Assembly: GCF_001625215.2 (NCBI RefSeq)
Contig: NC_030387.2
Coordinates: 38,835,606 to 38,899,605, forward strand
Origin: Daucus carota subsp. sativus
Lineage: Eukaryota; Streptophyta; Magnoliopsida; Apiales; Apiaceae
Direction: 5' to 3'
DNA: 64,000 nt
In this document: piece by piece, positions 1 to 11,300 of the stretch
Layout of the letters: each line of letters starts with the position of its first letter
How positions within the stretch are numbered: the stretch's first letter is position 1
Program-made: the position numbers and the translations under genes
The notes under the pieces: generated by a model
Database searches by the model: none
What the model was told of the DNA's origin: nothing
Seen by the model: the letters and a program-made list of their open reading frames with translations, nothing else

Positions 1-2549
1 CAGGGTTCACATTCAGCAGTATCACTGACACACGTTCACATTCAGCAGTATCACTGACACAACCTTTTAATCGACCACCATGGCCAAATGGTTCAAGTTA
101 CTCAGGCTGAGGACAGGAAATAAAGAAAAGAAAGTTACTTTAGTGCGATCAGTGGCTTGCGATTGATAGGAAACCTTTTGACCCAACTCAACAGATTAAT
201 ACTGCTTACAAGAGCAGTTTACCAAAATCTTCACAATTTAAGCTAAATTTCAAGATCAGCTGGCATATTTTCTCACAAATGACAGAGAGGTGACATGTAT
301 ATACTTAAAATTGAATTGTTATGTATCTTCTCGGCAAATTATATAATTTAGAACTAAGTTTTTATTTAACAACTGCTGAAGTACTAAAATCTGACTATTT
401 TGTATGGAAGAGGTTTAACTTACCATATGTAGGGAACACCGTAAAACTGCTCTGAAGGAGGCCATATTGGTAACACTTCCGCAAACAAGTCGAGGACAAC
501 CATCTTTCCTATTGGAACAGAATGAAGATTCGCCTAAAAATTGTGTGTGATTGCAGCAGAGGATTTTAGAATCTTAACCAGGAATAGAAATGGAGAAACT
601 AGAACAAATTGAATCTGATCTGTTAAATAGCCTCACAACCTCTAAATTCTTACATGAAACAACATATACTTAAAATCAAAATTTAGAAACAAATACAATA
701 TGATTAATGATTGGGATCACACATCTTGATAGATTAAAAGATAAACAAAGAACAAAATGTAAATGCAAGGCAGGGAGCAGACCTTCATTTGTGGAGGCCT
801 CCAGAATGGGTCATAAGAATAGGTCATTTGCGCAGACCTCCATTAACCAAAAAGCTTTGTCATCTCCACTTTGCATTCCCTCAAAAATTGCTGCACCTAG
901 TGAGGATATGCACTCTGGCTCGTCTACAGGGGGAGTGTTTTCGTCAAAAGTATTACTGCAAGTTAAGATAGATGTTACTGTATATGTTTCCAATATATTG
1001 CAAAATAATTGATAAAATCCTAAAATGTTAAGGTGCCATCTAGCAAAAACCAAAATTTTAGTCATCAATATAATTCCCCGTTAATGAGATAGTTTGTTTC
1101 ATCCATCTTGTGGAACATAATACTCAGTGGAAGGCTAATAAAAATCAATATAAAGAAATGATGATTTACCAGTTGTATATGTGACCACCCCTTCCATACT
1201 ATGAGCAAGAAGGTAAATTTAAGTATCAGGGACTGTAAATACGTTTTTATAAAATGATACCTGCTGTACGACTACCAAATCAAGAAGAGGTTTGCACAAA
1301 ATGTCTTAAACATACAAACCTTTCAATTGTTGCTTAATGAAGGCTTTTCCAATTTCAATGAACGAGGGATCAGTTGCATCTAGAAGATAAGTGCAGCACC
1401 ATCTAGGATCACTCCCCACAGTAAACCTTAATGGTGACAAAGAAAATTACACTGAGTTCAACAAGAGCAAACCACAGAAAAAAGAGTTAAATGGATCAGC
1501 ATCATTTGCTTCAGAAAACACAAGATAGCTTGCTTAAGGAAGAAAGAGTTAAATGGATTAGCAGTTTTTGCTTCAGAAAACACCAGATGAATTACTTAAC
1601 AAAGAAAGTGGAATAGTGGAGACATTGTAACAATACATTCTTGAAATTTCCAAGACATCGCAAAATAATACAATATTGTTTTACACATATTCTCTATCAC
1701 AAATAGCAAGCAAAAACGTATCAATGTGCTCTAGTTGAAATTAATTCATAAGGCGACACTAAGGTGAATTAAAATTCCATAATGGAGATACCACTGCATG
1801 TTATACTGCTTTTTCTGTTCTTTTTATCATTTTCTTCCTTTCATTTGCAGCGGCAGTCAAGTCCAAAGATTAAAATATGTATCAAAATGAGTTCAATATC
1901 ATATATAAACAAACCAGAAAAAGCTATACTTACCAATTTCCTAAACGTTCTATCTTTGCAGCGGGAAATACACTTTTTAATGCTGCAGGAACATTTCCAG
2001 AAAAGGCTGGAAGCACTGGAAAAGAAATGTCAATATTAGTAGGAGCCTCGACATACAATAAGAGCACAATAATTGGTTAACTAGTCCCCACAAAATATCT
2101 GAATTTTCTAATATGTATAATTTGTTTAGCATTAGAAGACGCTGCATATTAAATTAACCCAATGTTTACACTCCACAGAATGGCAAGAAAAGCAAAAACT
2201 CAACTAAGATCCTAAATTTATCGTCAAATACAAGTCTGTGCAGAACAATCATTTATCAGAAAAGAATATACCTGGAGTCATCCCCAGTTCATACATTCTT
2301 GCTAGAATTTTCTTCTGCATTATAAGCTGCTGATCAAACCAGCTCTGTGGTAATGGACCACCCCATCTAGAGATGAAAAATAAGATAGATAATTCTGAAT
2401 TAATAAGCTTACATAGCGGCATAGGGACAGTTTACCGTCAGATACTTCACATCCCTTGTATTGACAAGGCTGAAATAAGCAAGAAAGGAAACAACTTGTA
2501 TAACCAGTTTATTTTTCACAGTTCAATGAAAAATTCCGATACATTGTTC
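1..2549 (-). pseudogene. Partial broken copy A of the NAGLU gene (exons 12 to 6)
   Basis: This stretch is a close copy of 10371-13175 of the intact NAGLU gene, in the same orientation, introns included. Recognisable exon copies are exon 12 (424-533, still open), fused exons 11/10 (about 772-972), exon 9 (about 1169-1203), exon 8 (about 1317-1427), exon 7 (about 1929-2011) and exon 6 (about 2272-2367). It is broken: the ~290-bp intron between exons 10 and 11 is gone together with the start of exon 11. The exon 10 frame therefore reads into unrelated residues and stops after the FWLMEVCANDLFL segment. The exon 9 acceptor is also altered. No exon 1-5 copy is present. The copy begins at or beyond the left edge. 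Inference: residue of unequal exchange or local duplication of the gene at 8331-15681. Confidence 0.88.
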
Positions 2550-3945
2550 TTGCATAAGGTAAACGATCATAACTTACATAAGCACCATCGGTACAATTGT
2601 AAATTGTGCGATATAATATATTCCAGGAATCTTGCATGGTTTAAACAAATTTCCCATGCCGTGTTTTAGAGTACAGATTGACCCCATGTCTGTAAGAAGA
2701 CAAGGAAAGTTAGCTTGAGCTGATTTTGGACAAATTGATCCAAGATTAATGCTATGTTGGCACAGGAAAAGATCCCAGTGGTATCATGGAGAAAAATACT
2801 TCAAGTTCAAAGTAGAAATTTTGTAGTAATTCTTAACTCTATCTAAAGAATTTGGTGAAATAGGAATGTATACTGGGATAGAGAACGCGAAATCTTGGTA
2901 CCTCGACATCAATTGTTTTATGCTGAAATGCCATCTCAGACATAAGATCATAAACTACAGGATTCTGTTCAATACAGATTAGAGACTGATTATAAGAACA
3001 TAACATTTTACATGTACTGTGAAACATATAACGATATAAGTCTCATGTGATTATGCTAATGGTATCTTAAGTGGTATCTTGGCTTATAATTTTATACCAA
3101 TTTAGTAGTTAAGAGAGACTAATAAATTCGGGTTAACAAACTTGCCATTGTTGAGTTTTCACTCATACGAGCTTCGACAGGTCCAGTTCCTACAGCATCT
3201 AACACCCCGCACATTTCAACATTTGCAGCAAAGTTGTGTAGCATACACCTGAACAAAGCAATGTAGCAAAGTTGTGTCAGGGTCACATTCAGCAGTATAT
3301 CACTGGCAACCTTTTAATCGACCACCATGGCCAAATGGTTTAAGTAATTACTCAGACTGAGGACAAGTAATATACAAAAGAAATTTGTTGATGTGCGATC
3401 AGTGCCGTGCGATTGACAGGAAACTTTTTGACCCAACTCTCAACAGATTAATACTGCTTAGAAGAGCGAGTTACTAAAATCTTCACAATTTAAGCAAAAT
3501 TTCAAGATTAGCTGGCATATTTTTTCACAGATGACGGTGAGTTAGTGAGGTGACATGCATATACTTAAATTAAACTGTTATGCATCTTCTCAGCAAATTA
3601 TATAATTTAGAATTAAGTTTTTATTCAACATCTGCTGAAGTACTAAAATCTGACTATTTTGGATGGAAGAGGTTTAACTTACCATATGTAGGGAACACCG
3701 TAAAACTGCTCTGAAGTAGGTCATATTGGTAACACTTCCGCAAACAAGTCAAGGACAACCATCTTTCCTACTGGAACAGAATGAAGAAGCGCCTAAAAAA
3801 TGTGTGTGATAGCAGCAAAGGATTTTAGAATCTTAACCAGGAACAGAAATGGAGAAACTAGAACAAATTGAATCTGATCTGTTAAATTTCCTCACAACCT
3901 CTACATTATTACATGAAACAACATATTCTTAAAAATCAACATTCA
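2550..3945 (-). pseudogene. Partial broken copy B of the NAGLU gene (exons 15 to 12)
   Basis: From about 2550 the similarity jumps to 9655-11010 of the intact gene, so copy B starts again upstream of where copy A started and both carry exon 12 (here 3690-3800). Exon 15 copy (about 2578-2689) has an extra G near its start (ATGGGGTCAAT against GTGGGTCAAT), a frameshift. Exon 14 copy (about 2901-2972) has lost its first ~34 bp together with the splice acceptor. Exon 13 copy (about 3142-3247) keeps the unusual GC donor of the parent. Similarity ends near 3945. The copy A/copy B junction lies at 2545-2556, where intron 5 sequence meets intron 15 sequence. It cannot encode an enzyme; transcription is unknown. 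Confidence 0.87.
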
Positions 3946-4161
3946 GAGAATATAGTAAAAGGATAACCCAAATTGGAAACAAACGCGGAAGAAACTAGCA
4001 TAACTATGAAAACTTCCCCGTTCCAAAAATATGAGAGATTACAAAACCTGAGTAGGAATAGAAAAAAAGGTATTGTAAAGCACAGATACCACATAATTTA
4101 GAATGGCCTTATGCTCTACAACATGAAAACCGGAGTTTCAAGTGAACAGTTGAGCTGTCTT

Positions 4162-5502
4162 TTAAAATGGCAAATGATCTCTTAGCGAATCTATTAATCG
4201 CAAAGGAGTTGTGGAGTGCTGACCAACTGGAGGAGTCTGGTTTTTTGAATAAATAGAGGTCATTCCTTGAAGGGAAACCAAACTAGGTGTATGTGTAAAG
4301 CAGTCGAGGATGAAACGTGGTGCAGTGCTCGGAATGCACTCAAACGTTCCCATCTTGTGATTGTAGCGGTAAATCTCAGCGTTATCATAAATTACAATCT
4401 CATCGCCATTCTTGAAACCCTGTTGCAGGAGCCTAAAACGCCTAAATTCTTCAAATGGCCCGAAACAGTACATCTTACTCCAGACACCACCACCACATCC
4501 ATTCTCCTCGTCCAAAGAATATACCTCGAGCTTACGAACTGGACATAATTCATAGGCCATGAAACTAAGAAGGCCCTTCATATTGAGGACTTTAAATGTC
4601 TTTTCACAACTAAAATCGGAAGAGAAGTCAGGCAACAACTTGAACTCATTGCTTGTAGCATCAAATTTAAGTGCAACCAACGATAGATTAATCTTGTCCT
4701 TACGGGATGAAACTATAGTAGAACACGTCCAGTACGGAGAATCCTTAACCATAGTAGTTGGAGTGAAAGAATCCTCAAATTTAGAAATAATAATCTCGTA
4801 ATCATGATGATCAAACTCATGATAAGTCCATGTACCCGAACGACACGAGTAAACAGCATAAAAAACACGCAAAAACTCAAGAGAGTTATAACAAATTGCA
4901 ACCTTGTAATCATTACTTACATGATCAAAACCAAATCCTACGCGTTTCAAACAACCATAACCTAGCGGCGGAAGATGAAATTCCATAGATTGACGAGTGG
5001 CAGGGTTCCAAATTGACAATACCTCGCCACTGCGTATGCAAACTAAGCCATTAGCAGAACCAATCAAACGATAACCATAGCTACGTAGGACAAATTTCTC
5101 GCCGTAACGAGAGAGAATAGCAATGTGGTTTGATTTATGAACAACGAGGCAGTCATTATCGTCGGGATTTTGATAATTGTTGTGTTGTTTTACGAATCGC
5201 GGGTCGGAAAATAAACATCGCCATGATTTACATACAAGTTTGAAACGTACCAGTGATGTGATTGGGAGCCGTGGCAATATCTCCTCTTGGATTAATTCCT
5301 CTGGTAACGACACCGTTTTGTGTTTTTTACTACCTGGCTGTGCTCGTTCTGGAGAAACCCTAACCGCAAAGCTCTCAACGCCCATCCCTAGTTTATTCTT
5401 TCCCTCTCTCTCTTCTTCTTTGTCCCTCTCCCTCTCTACGGTTCTGTTTATATAAGCAAGTCTATCAAGTTTAATTCGACTAGAATTAGAATTATTTTTC
5501 AC
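4162..5502 (-). CDS. F-box protein with F-box-associated C-terminal domain
   Basis: Single-exon gene of 446 codons. An F-box lies at about residues 64-107 (SLPEELIQEEILPRLPITSL, then RFKLVCKSWRCLFSDPRF), the Skp1-binding part of SCF ubiquitin ligases. The rest has the hallmarks of the plant F-box-associated repeat: GSANGLVCI, then SIWNPATRQS, then GFGFDHVSNDYKVA. That region probably holds the substrate-binding domain; the substrate cannot be told. The first Met is preceded by no obvious signal, and Met40 (MGVESFAV) could be the real start because residues 21-36 are a charged R/E/K run encoded by a CT-rich tract. Frame is intact with no premature stop. It sits between the truncated NAGLU copies and a transposon cluster, on the same strand as NAGLU. 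Large, fast-evolving family; no specific symbol recognised. Confidence 0.9.
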   Translation of the reverse strand: MKNNSNSSRIKLDRLAYINRTVERERDKEEEREGKNKLGMGVESFAVRVSPERAQPGSKKHKTVSLPEELIQEEILPRLPITSLVRFKLVCKSWRCLFSDPRFVKQHNNYQNPDDNDCLVVHKSNHIAILSRYGEKFVLRSYGYRLIGSANGLVCIRSGEVLSIWNPATRQSMEFHLPPLGYGCLKRVGFGFDHVSNDYKVAICYNSLEFLRVFYAVYSCRSGTWTYHEFDHHDYEIIISKFEDSFTPTTMVKDSPYWTCSTIVSSRKDKINLSLVALKFDATSNEFKLLPDFSSDFSCEKTFKVLNMKGLLSFMAYELCPVRKLEVYSLDEENGCGGGVWSKMYCFGPFEEFRRFRLLQQGFKNGDEIVIYDNAEIYRYNHKMGTFECIPSTAPRFILDCFTHTPSLVSLQGMTSIYSKNQTPPVGQHSTTPLRLIDSLRDHLPF

Positions 5503-5587
5503 TTATCGAATTATATTTCGAATCCGAACCTGCGAGTCAGATTCCTTGTGTAAGTAGATAAATGAAAAATATAAATAATTATAATAT

Positions 5588-5591
5588 TATA

Positions 5592-5655
<64 letters not shown>
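5588..5655. repeat. (TTA)n microsatellite
   Basis: About twenty uninterrupted TTA/ATT units lie directly upstream of the F-box gene and abut the Stowaway MITE. Likely length-polymorphic. Confidence 0.97.
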
Positions 5656-5657
<2 letters not shown>

Positions 5658-5658
<1 letters not shown>

Positions 5659-6590
5659 TCCCTCCATCCCATTTTAAGTGTCATGTCTTGACTTTCAACG
5701 GTCAAATTGACCAATATTTGATCAAGCATAAATAACAAATTCATTATTATTTTCAAAAAATAAAAATTACATTTTATAGTATATTGTATATACTTTATAA
5801 TGATATAATTTTTTATTTTTAAAAATTATATTATATGTGTAAATTACAGTCAAAATATGATCAATTTGACCATTCAAAAGTCAAACAGGACATTTAGATT
5901 GGGATAGGGATGGGCATTCACCCCGCCCCGCTCGATCCCGATCCGATCCCCGCCTCGTTCGGATCGGGGATTCGGGGAATTTTTCGGGGTCGGGGCGGGG
6001 ATCGGGGAAAGTTTTATAAAAGATTCGGGGATCGGGGCGGGGTCGGGGATTGGTGTCTCCCCACCCCGATCCCCGACCCCGATCGTATATATATAAATAA
6101 TAATATATTTATATATATTACAATAAATATGTTATTCAAAATAGATAAATTTTATAATATAATTAAAATTAAAAAATAATTTTTATTTTTATTGATTAAT
6201 TATTAATATATTGTGATACAATATATTTTATTAATTTAAATTGTTATTCATTTATATTATAAATCAATTTTAATATGATTTGATTTGATGTTGAAAATAT
6301 AAGATAATATTATTTTATTAGGAGTTAGTAGTTTATTTTTTTATTAAAAAATATATTATAAATTATAAAATTATTAATTTTTATTAAAAAAATAAAATTC
6401 CCCGAAGCCCCGCGGGGATCCCCGTTCCCCGTTCGGGTCGGGGATCGGGGAGGAAAATAATCCCCGTTCGGGGTTCGGGGTGGGGTCGGGGATGGGTATT
6501 GTATTCGGGGATCGGGGTCGGGGATTGCACTCCCCGCCCCCGAAGTGCCCCCGTGCCCATCCCTAGATTGGGATGGAGGGAGACAGGGAG
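5658..6590. mobile_element. Stowaway-like MITE, split by a hAT insertion
   Basis: Ends are inverted repeats (left TTCCCTCCATCCCATTTTAA; right, read in reverse, CTCCCTCCATCCCAATCTAA after an 8-bp extra stretch) flanked by TA. The pattern of CTCCCTCCATCCC ends with TA target is that of Tc1/mariner-type Stowaway MITEs. Without the inner insert and its duplicated target the element is about 264 bp. Confidence 0.8.
5905..6565. mobile_element. Non-autonomous hAT element nested in the MITE
   Basis: 661 bp with 12-bp terminal inverted repeats TAGGGATGGGCA/TGCCCATCCCTA and a perfect 8-bp target duplication GATTGGGA (5897-5904 and 6566-6573), the signature of hAT transposons. Both subterminal regions are packed with GGGGATCGGGG-type motifs while the centre is very AT-rich. 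No transposase is encoded. Confidence 0.9.
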
Positions 6591-6741
6591 TATCTAACGG
6601 AACATATGTGATATATACCTTTGTTACTTTTCTTGTTCAGGACTTTTCTACGCGATCCATTAACAGGGCAGCACTAATCAGCGCCGTACATGACAACTTT
6701 TTTTTTTTTCCCTCCAAATAAGTCAGTTTTTGGCTTGTAAA

Positions 6742-7482
6742 GAGAAATGCTACATGCACAGAACATGCTACAGAAAATAGTTACAGAATGATGTGGCAGT
6801 TTGAGTTGGACGGAGTATTTAATATGTTGTCTGCCACTAACCTAGTTACAGGTCCTTTATCACTGTTACCTTTTATTTTCTTAACTTATGTTATCCTTTG
6901 TTTGTACTTTGTAATATCTTTTAATATTTTAATATTTTAAATAATTATTAATTTTAACATATTTCAAACTAATATATATTATTTTAAATTTCTTATTTGA
7001 ATAACTCATATTTACATAAACATACGTATTTGTATACTATAATTAATGAAGATGAGGTGTTTAATTCAAATATTTCACTTGTGATTTTTCCAAAAAACTA
7101 AAATAATTTCAGAAAAAAATACTTTATATGAATTATATTTTCATTGTTTATTTTATCTTCTTCTTTATGTGATTCACCTTTTAATTTTTATTATATTTTT
7201 TTAATTATTTGTCACTTATTTTAACTGTATAATATTTTGAACTAAATTAATAACTTTACTACATTAGATTCGTGAAATATATAATATGTGAGGGTTTTTT
7301 TAATTATTCTTATACTTTTTTATATGTAATCAAACTTTCTAGTTTTTATTACTTTATTTTTCGATATATTTATGTCGGTTATTTGTATAATATAATCAAT
7401 GAAAATGAAAAGTCTAATTTAAATATTTCACATGCGATTTTTTAAATAACTAAAATAATTTCAAAAATATATATTTTATATG

Positions 7483-7524
<42 letters not shown>

Positions 7525-8095
7525 ATTTCACCTTTTAATTCTCATTATATTTTCCTTTTAAATTATTTATGTCACTAATTTTATTTTCGTAATATTTTGA
7601 GGTAAATTGATAAATTTACTATATTAGACTCGTAATATATATAATATGTGAGGGTTTATAGTTATTCTCTTGCTTTTTATATGTAATCACTTTTTTTAGT
7701 TTTTTATTACTCTATTTTTCAATGTATTTAAAGTATTTTGTTTTGAAATTATCTTAGTTTTTTGGAAAAATCAGAATTTAAATTAAACACCTAATTTTCA
7801 TTAATTATAGTATACAAATACATATGTTTACATAAATATGGGTTATCAAATAAGAAATTTAAAATAATATATATTAATTTGAAATATTTAAGAATTAACA
7901 ATTATTTAAAATATAAAAATATTAATTAGAAGATAGTACAAACAAAGGATAACATAAGGAACAGATTACAAATGTGAGAAAATGCTGGTAACTAGGAAAG
8001 TGGCAGACAACATATTAAATGCTCGGTCCACCTCAAGCTGCCACATCATTCTGTAACTATTTTCTGTACCGCTTTCTGTGTCCGTGGCATTTCTC
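6742..8095. mobile_element. Mutator-like element with long terminal inverted repeats
   Basis: 1354 bp, beginning GAGAAATGC and ending GCATTTCTC, flanked by a perfect 9-bp duplication GCTTGTAAA (6733-6741, 8096-8104). Terminal inverted repeats run for roughly 350 bp (left 6742 to about 7100, right about 7740-8095), including the shared stretch ACAGAAAATAGTTACAGAATG. Long TIRs with a 9-bp target duplication are typical of MULEs. The interior holds two diverged direct copies of a ~355-bp unit (about 7060-7320 and 7410-7690) and a (TA)n run near 7487-7520. No coding sequence. Confidence 0.9.
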
Positions 8096-8330
8096 GCTTG
8101 TAAATTCATAAGAATTTATTAGGGGTATTTGCCTAATCAATTTATTAACCCTACTTATATGCTGATAAGTTGAAAGTTAGTAATGACGTAATTTTTTCCC
8201 AACTTATTTCTTATTACTCGATTTCTTTGCTTGTTTAATAATTGATAACTTTACACTTGTATTTTAAAATGCATTCCAATGTTTGACTAGTCTTGTTTAT
8301 GATCACACTCTGATGCACATAAAAGTAGAG

Positions 8331-11300
8331 CTAGTGATCGAAGGTCTCTGTTTCAGGATCACGCAAGTATTTGTGATATAGCCAGGTAGATGTGTTGAGG
8401 GCATTGCCGATGGCCTTAACAGGGAACAATTTTCGACTTTTCTGCCAATCGTTTGTGAGCTTCACCCAGTCCCTCCTCCAGCTGGTTAAGTCGAAACCAG
8501 TACCCTTCTGCAGACTCTCTCGCAGATATTTGAAATAGATTGCTGCTCTCGGGCCATAATAATCGCGTAAAAGTCCACTCCAGTACTTGTTTCCTGGAGA
8601 AACAATAACGGAGAAATAACAAACATTATGAACAGAAGGGTCCGGATCCTGACATACGTATGTTAGTAGCATATGTTCAGCAGATAAAAAGCGCTCGATA
8701 GCTTAACCCTAAGTTTGGTGGACGTATACTATTATCATTCGTATGTTGTGGACCAGTTGCCTTAATAGAATGAATGAACTAGACACGATATCACTCTTAA
8801 GTAAAGAGAGGTTTGCACATACCATAGTCACGAAGCAGGCTGGCTTCTTCCTCTGTGTTATCGAACCACATGGTTATTTGAGTCCTTGCATTCCACTCGA
8901 ACTGTAAATGTGGTTGCAATAGTCATTCTACAGGTGTGATTGTGCAAGTACAGTTACGAAATTGAGAGGTTCTTACCTGTTTTTCTTGTTCTCTGTCTTG
9001 CGCCAGTTGTTTTGCACTCTCCAACCACGGGCCTAGTAGAAATCCCTCGTGGCAAGCTAAAAGTGTGTCCATATCGTAAACAAGCTCAAGAAACCTCTGA
9101 CTGAGGAACTCAAGTGTGTCTGCGTCTTTCAATTTGTAAGATTCGATGACCTCTAGAAACAGTTGGTTTGCGTACTTTGCCAAAGCCTGTCTTGTCAGGT
9201 CAACGAGGTCGTATCTGAAGGATAAGACGAATACATCATGCACAGAGATTACATAAATGATCAATTAGTAATAGCTGGTAGAAGAAACATAGATTTGTTC
9301 ACCTTTTTAAGAGGTGATTCATATATAAAGGAAAATTCACCTGTAGGTGTTACTTCCTGATAGTTGAGCTCCACTGGCAATAAAAAGTTCTAGAGCACGT
9401 ATCACTTCTGAAGTCGAGTACCAGAGATGAGGCTGGTCAAAAGTATCAGTTAAATCTTTCAAAGAATCCCTTCTTGATAACACCATGCTATACTTTTGAT
9501 GCTGCGGTGCAAATATCTGGGCTATCGAGATGAAAGATGGATCAACATCTGGGAATGCCACAATGACATCTCTGTTTTTATCCTGTTTCAGCAGAGACAT
9601 GGATTGAGTCAAGAGAATGTTCATCTGACATTAAGCCTCTCTCATGGTGACAAAGGTAAACGATGAGAACTTACATAAGCACCATCCGTACAATTGTAAA
9701 TTGTGCGATACAATATATTCCAGGAATCTTGCATGGTTTGAACAAATTTCCCATACCGTCTTTTTGAGTACAGATTGACCCACGTCTGTAAGAAAACAAG
9801 GAAAGTTATCTTGAGCCTATTTTAGACAAATTTATCCAAGAGTAAACTACTTCAAGTTCAAAGTAGAAAGTTTGTATTAATTCTTATCCCTATCTTAAGC
9901 ATTAGGTGTAAATATGAATGTATACTGGGATAGATAACGTAAAATCTTGGTACCTGGACATCAATTGTTTTATGCTGAAATGCCATCTCAGACATAAGAT
10001 CATAAACTATGGGATTCTGTTCAATACCTTCCATTGACATTCCAACACCAACCTGGATTATACAGATTAGAGAATGATTATAAGAACATAACATTTTACA
10101 TGTACTGCGAAAGAAATAAGGATATAAGTATCAAATTATTATGCTAATGGTATCTTAAGTGGTATCTTGGCTTATAATTTTATACCAATTTAGTAGTTAA
10201 TAGAGACTAATAAAGTCGGGTAACAAACTTGCCATTGTTGAGTTTTCACTCATACGAGCTTTAACAGGTCCAGATCCTACTGCATCTAACACCCCATACA
10301 TTTCAACATTTGCAGCAAAGTTGTGTAGCATACACCTGAACAAAGCAATGTAGCAAAGTCGTGTCAGGGTTCACATTCAGCAGTATCACTGGCACAACCT
10401 TTTAATCGACCACCATGGCCAAATGGTTCAAGTAATTACTCAGACTGAGGACAAGTAATATATAAAAGAAAGTTATTGATGTGCGATTGATAGGAGACCT
10501 TTTTGACCCAACTCTCAACAGATTACTAATGCTCACAAGAGCGATATACTAAAATCTTCACAATTTAAGCAAACTTTCAAGGTTTGCTGGCATATTTTCT
10601 CACAGATGACTGAGTCAGGGAGGTGACATGCATATACTTATAATTAAATTGTTATGATCTTCTCAGCAAATTATATAATTTAGAACTAAGTTTTTATTCA
10701 ACAACTGCTGAAGTACTAAAATCTGACTATATTGTATGGAAGAGGTTTAACTTACCATATGTAGGGAACACCGTAAAACTGCTCTGAAGTAGGCCATATT
10801 GGTAACACTTCCGCAAACAAGTCAAGGACAACCATCTTTCCTACTGGAACAGAATGAAGAAGCGCCTAAAAATTGTGTGTGGTTGCAGCAGAGGATTTTA
10901 GAATCTTAACCAGGAACAGAAATGGAGAAACTACAACAAATTGAATCTGATCTGTTAAATTTCCTCACTACCTCTACATTTTACATGAAACAACATATAC
11001 TTAAAAATCAACATTTAGAAGGAAAACAATATGATTACATGGTTGGGATCACACATCTCGATAGATTAAAAGATAAACGAAGAACAAATGTAAATGCAGG
11101 GCAGGGAGAAGACCTTCATTTGTGGAGGCCTCCAGAATGGGTCATAAGAAAAAAGCCATCCCTGTGAAATAAAATACATCAGAAAAAGAGTAAGAAAAGA
11201 AAGAAAGAAATCCTACAGGAACGGAAAATATTTAGAGATCTTCGGATACAGAGAAATTAACAGTCCCATGATCCCTGTTATTTTTACACAAAAAAAACTG

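Noticed and set aside
5511-5756. An 81-codon isoleucine-rich frame
   Set aside because: It is a translation of the (TTA)n microsatellite.
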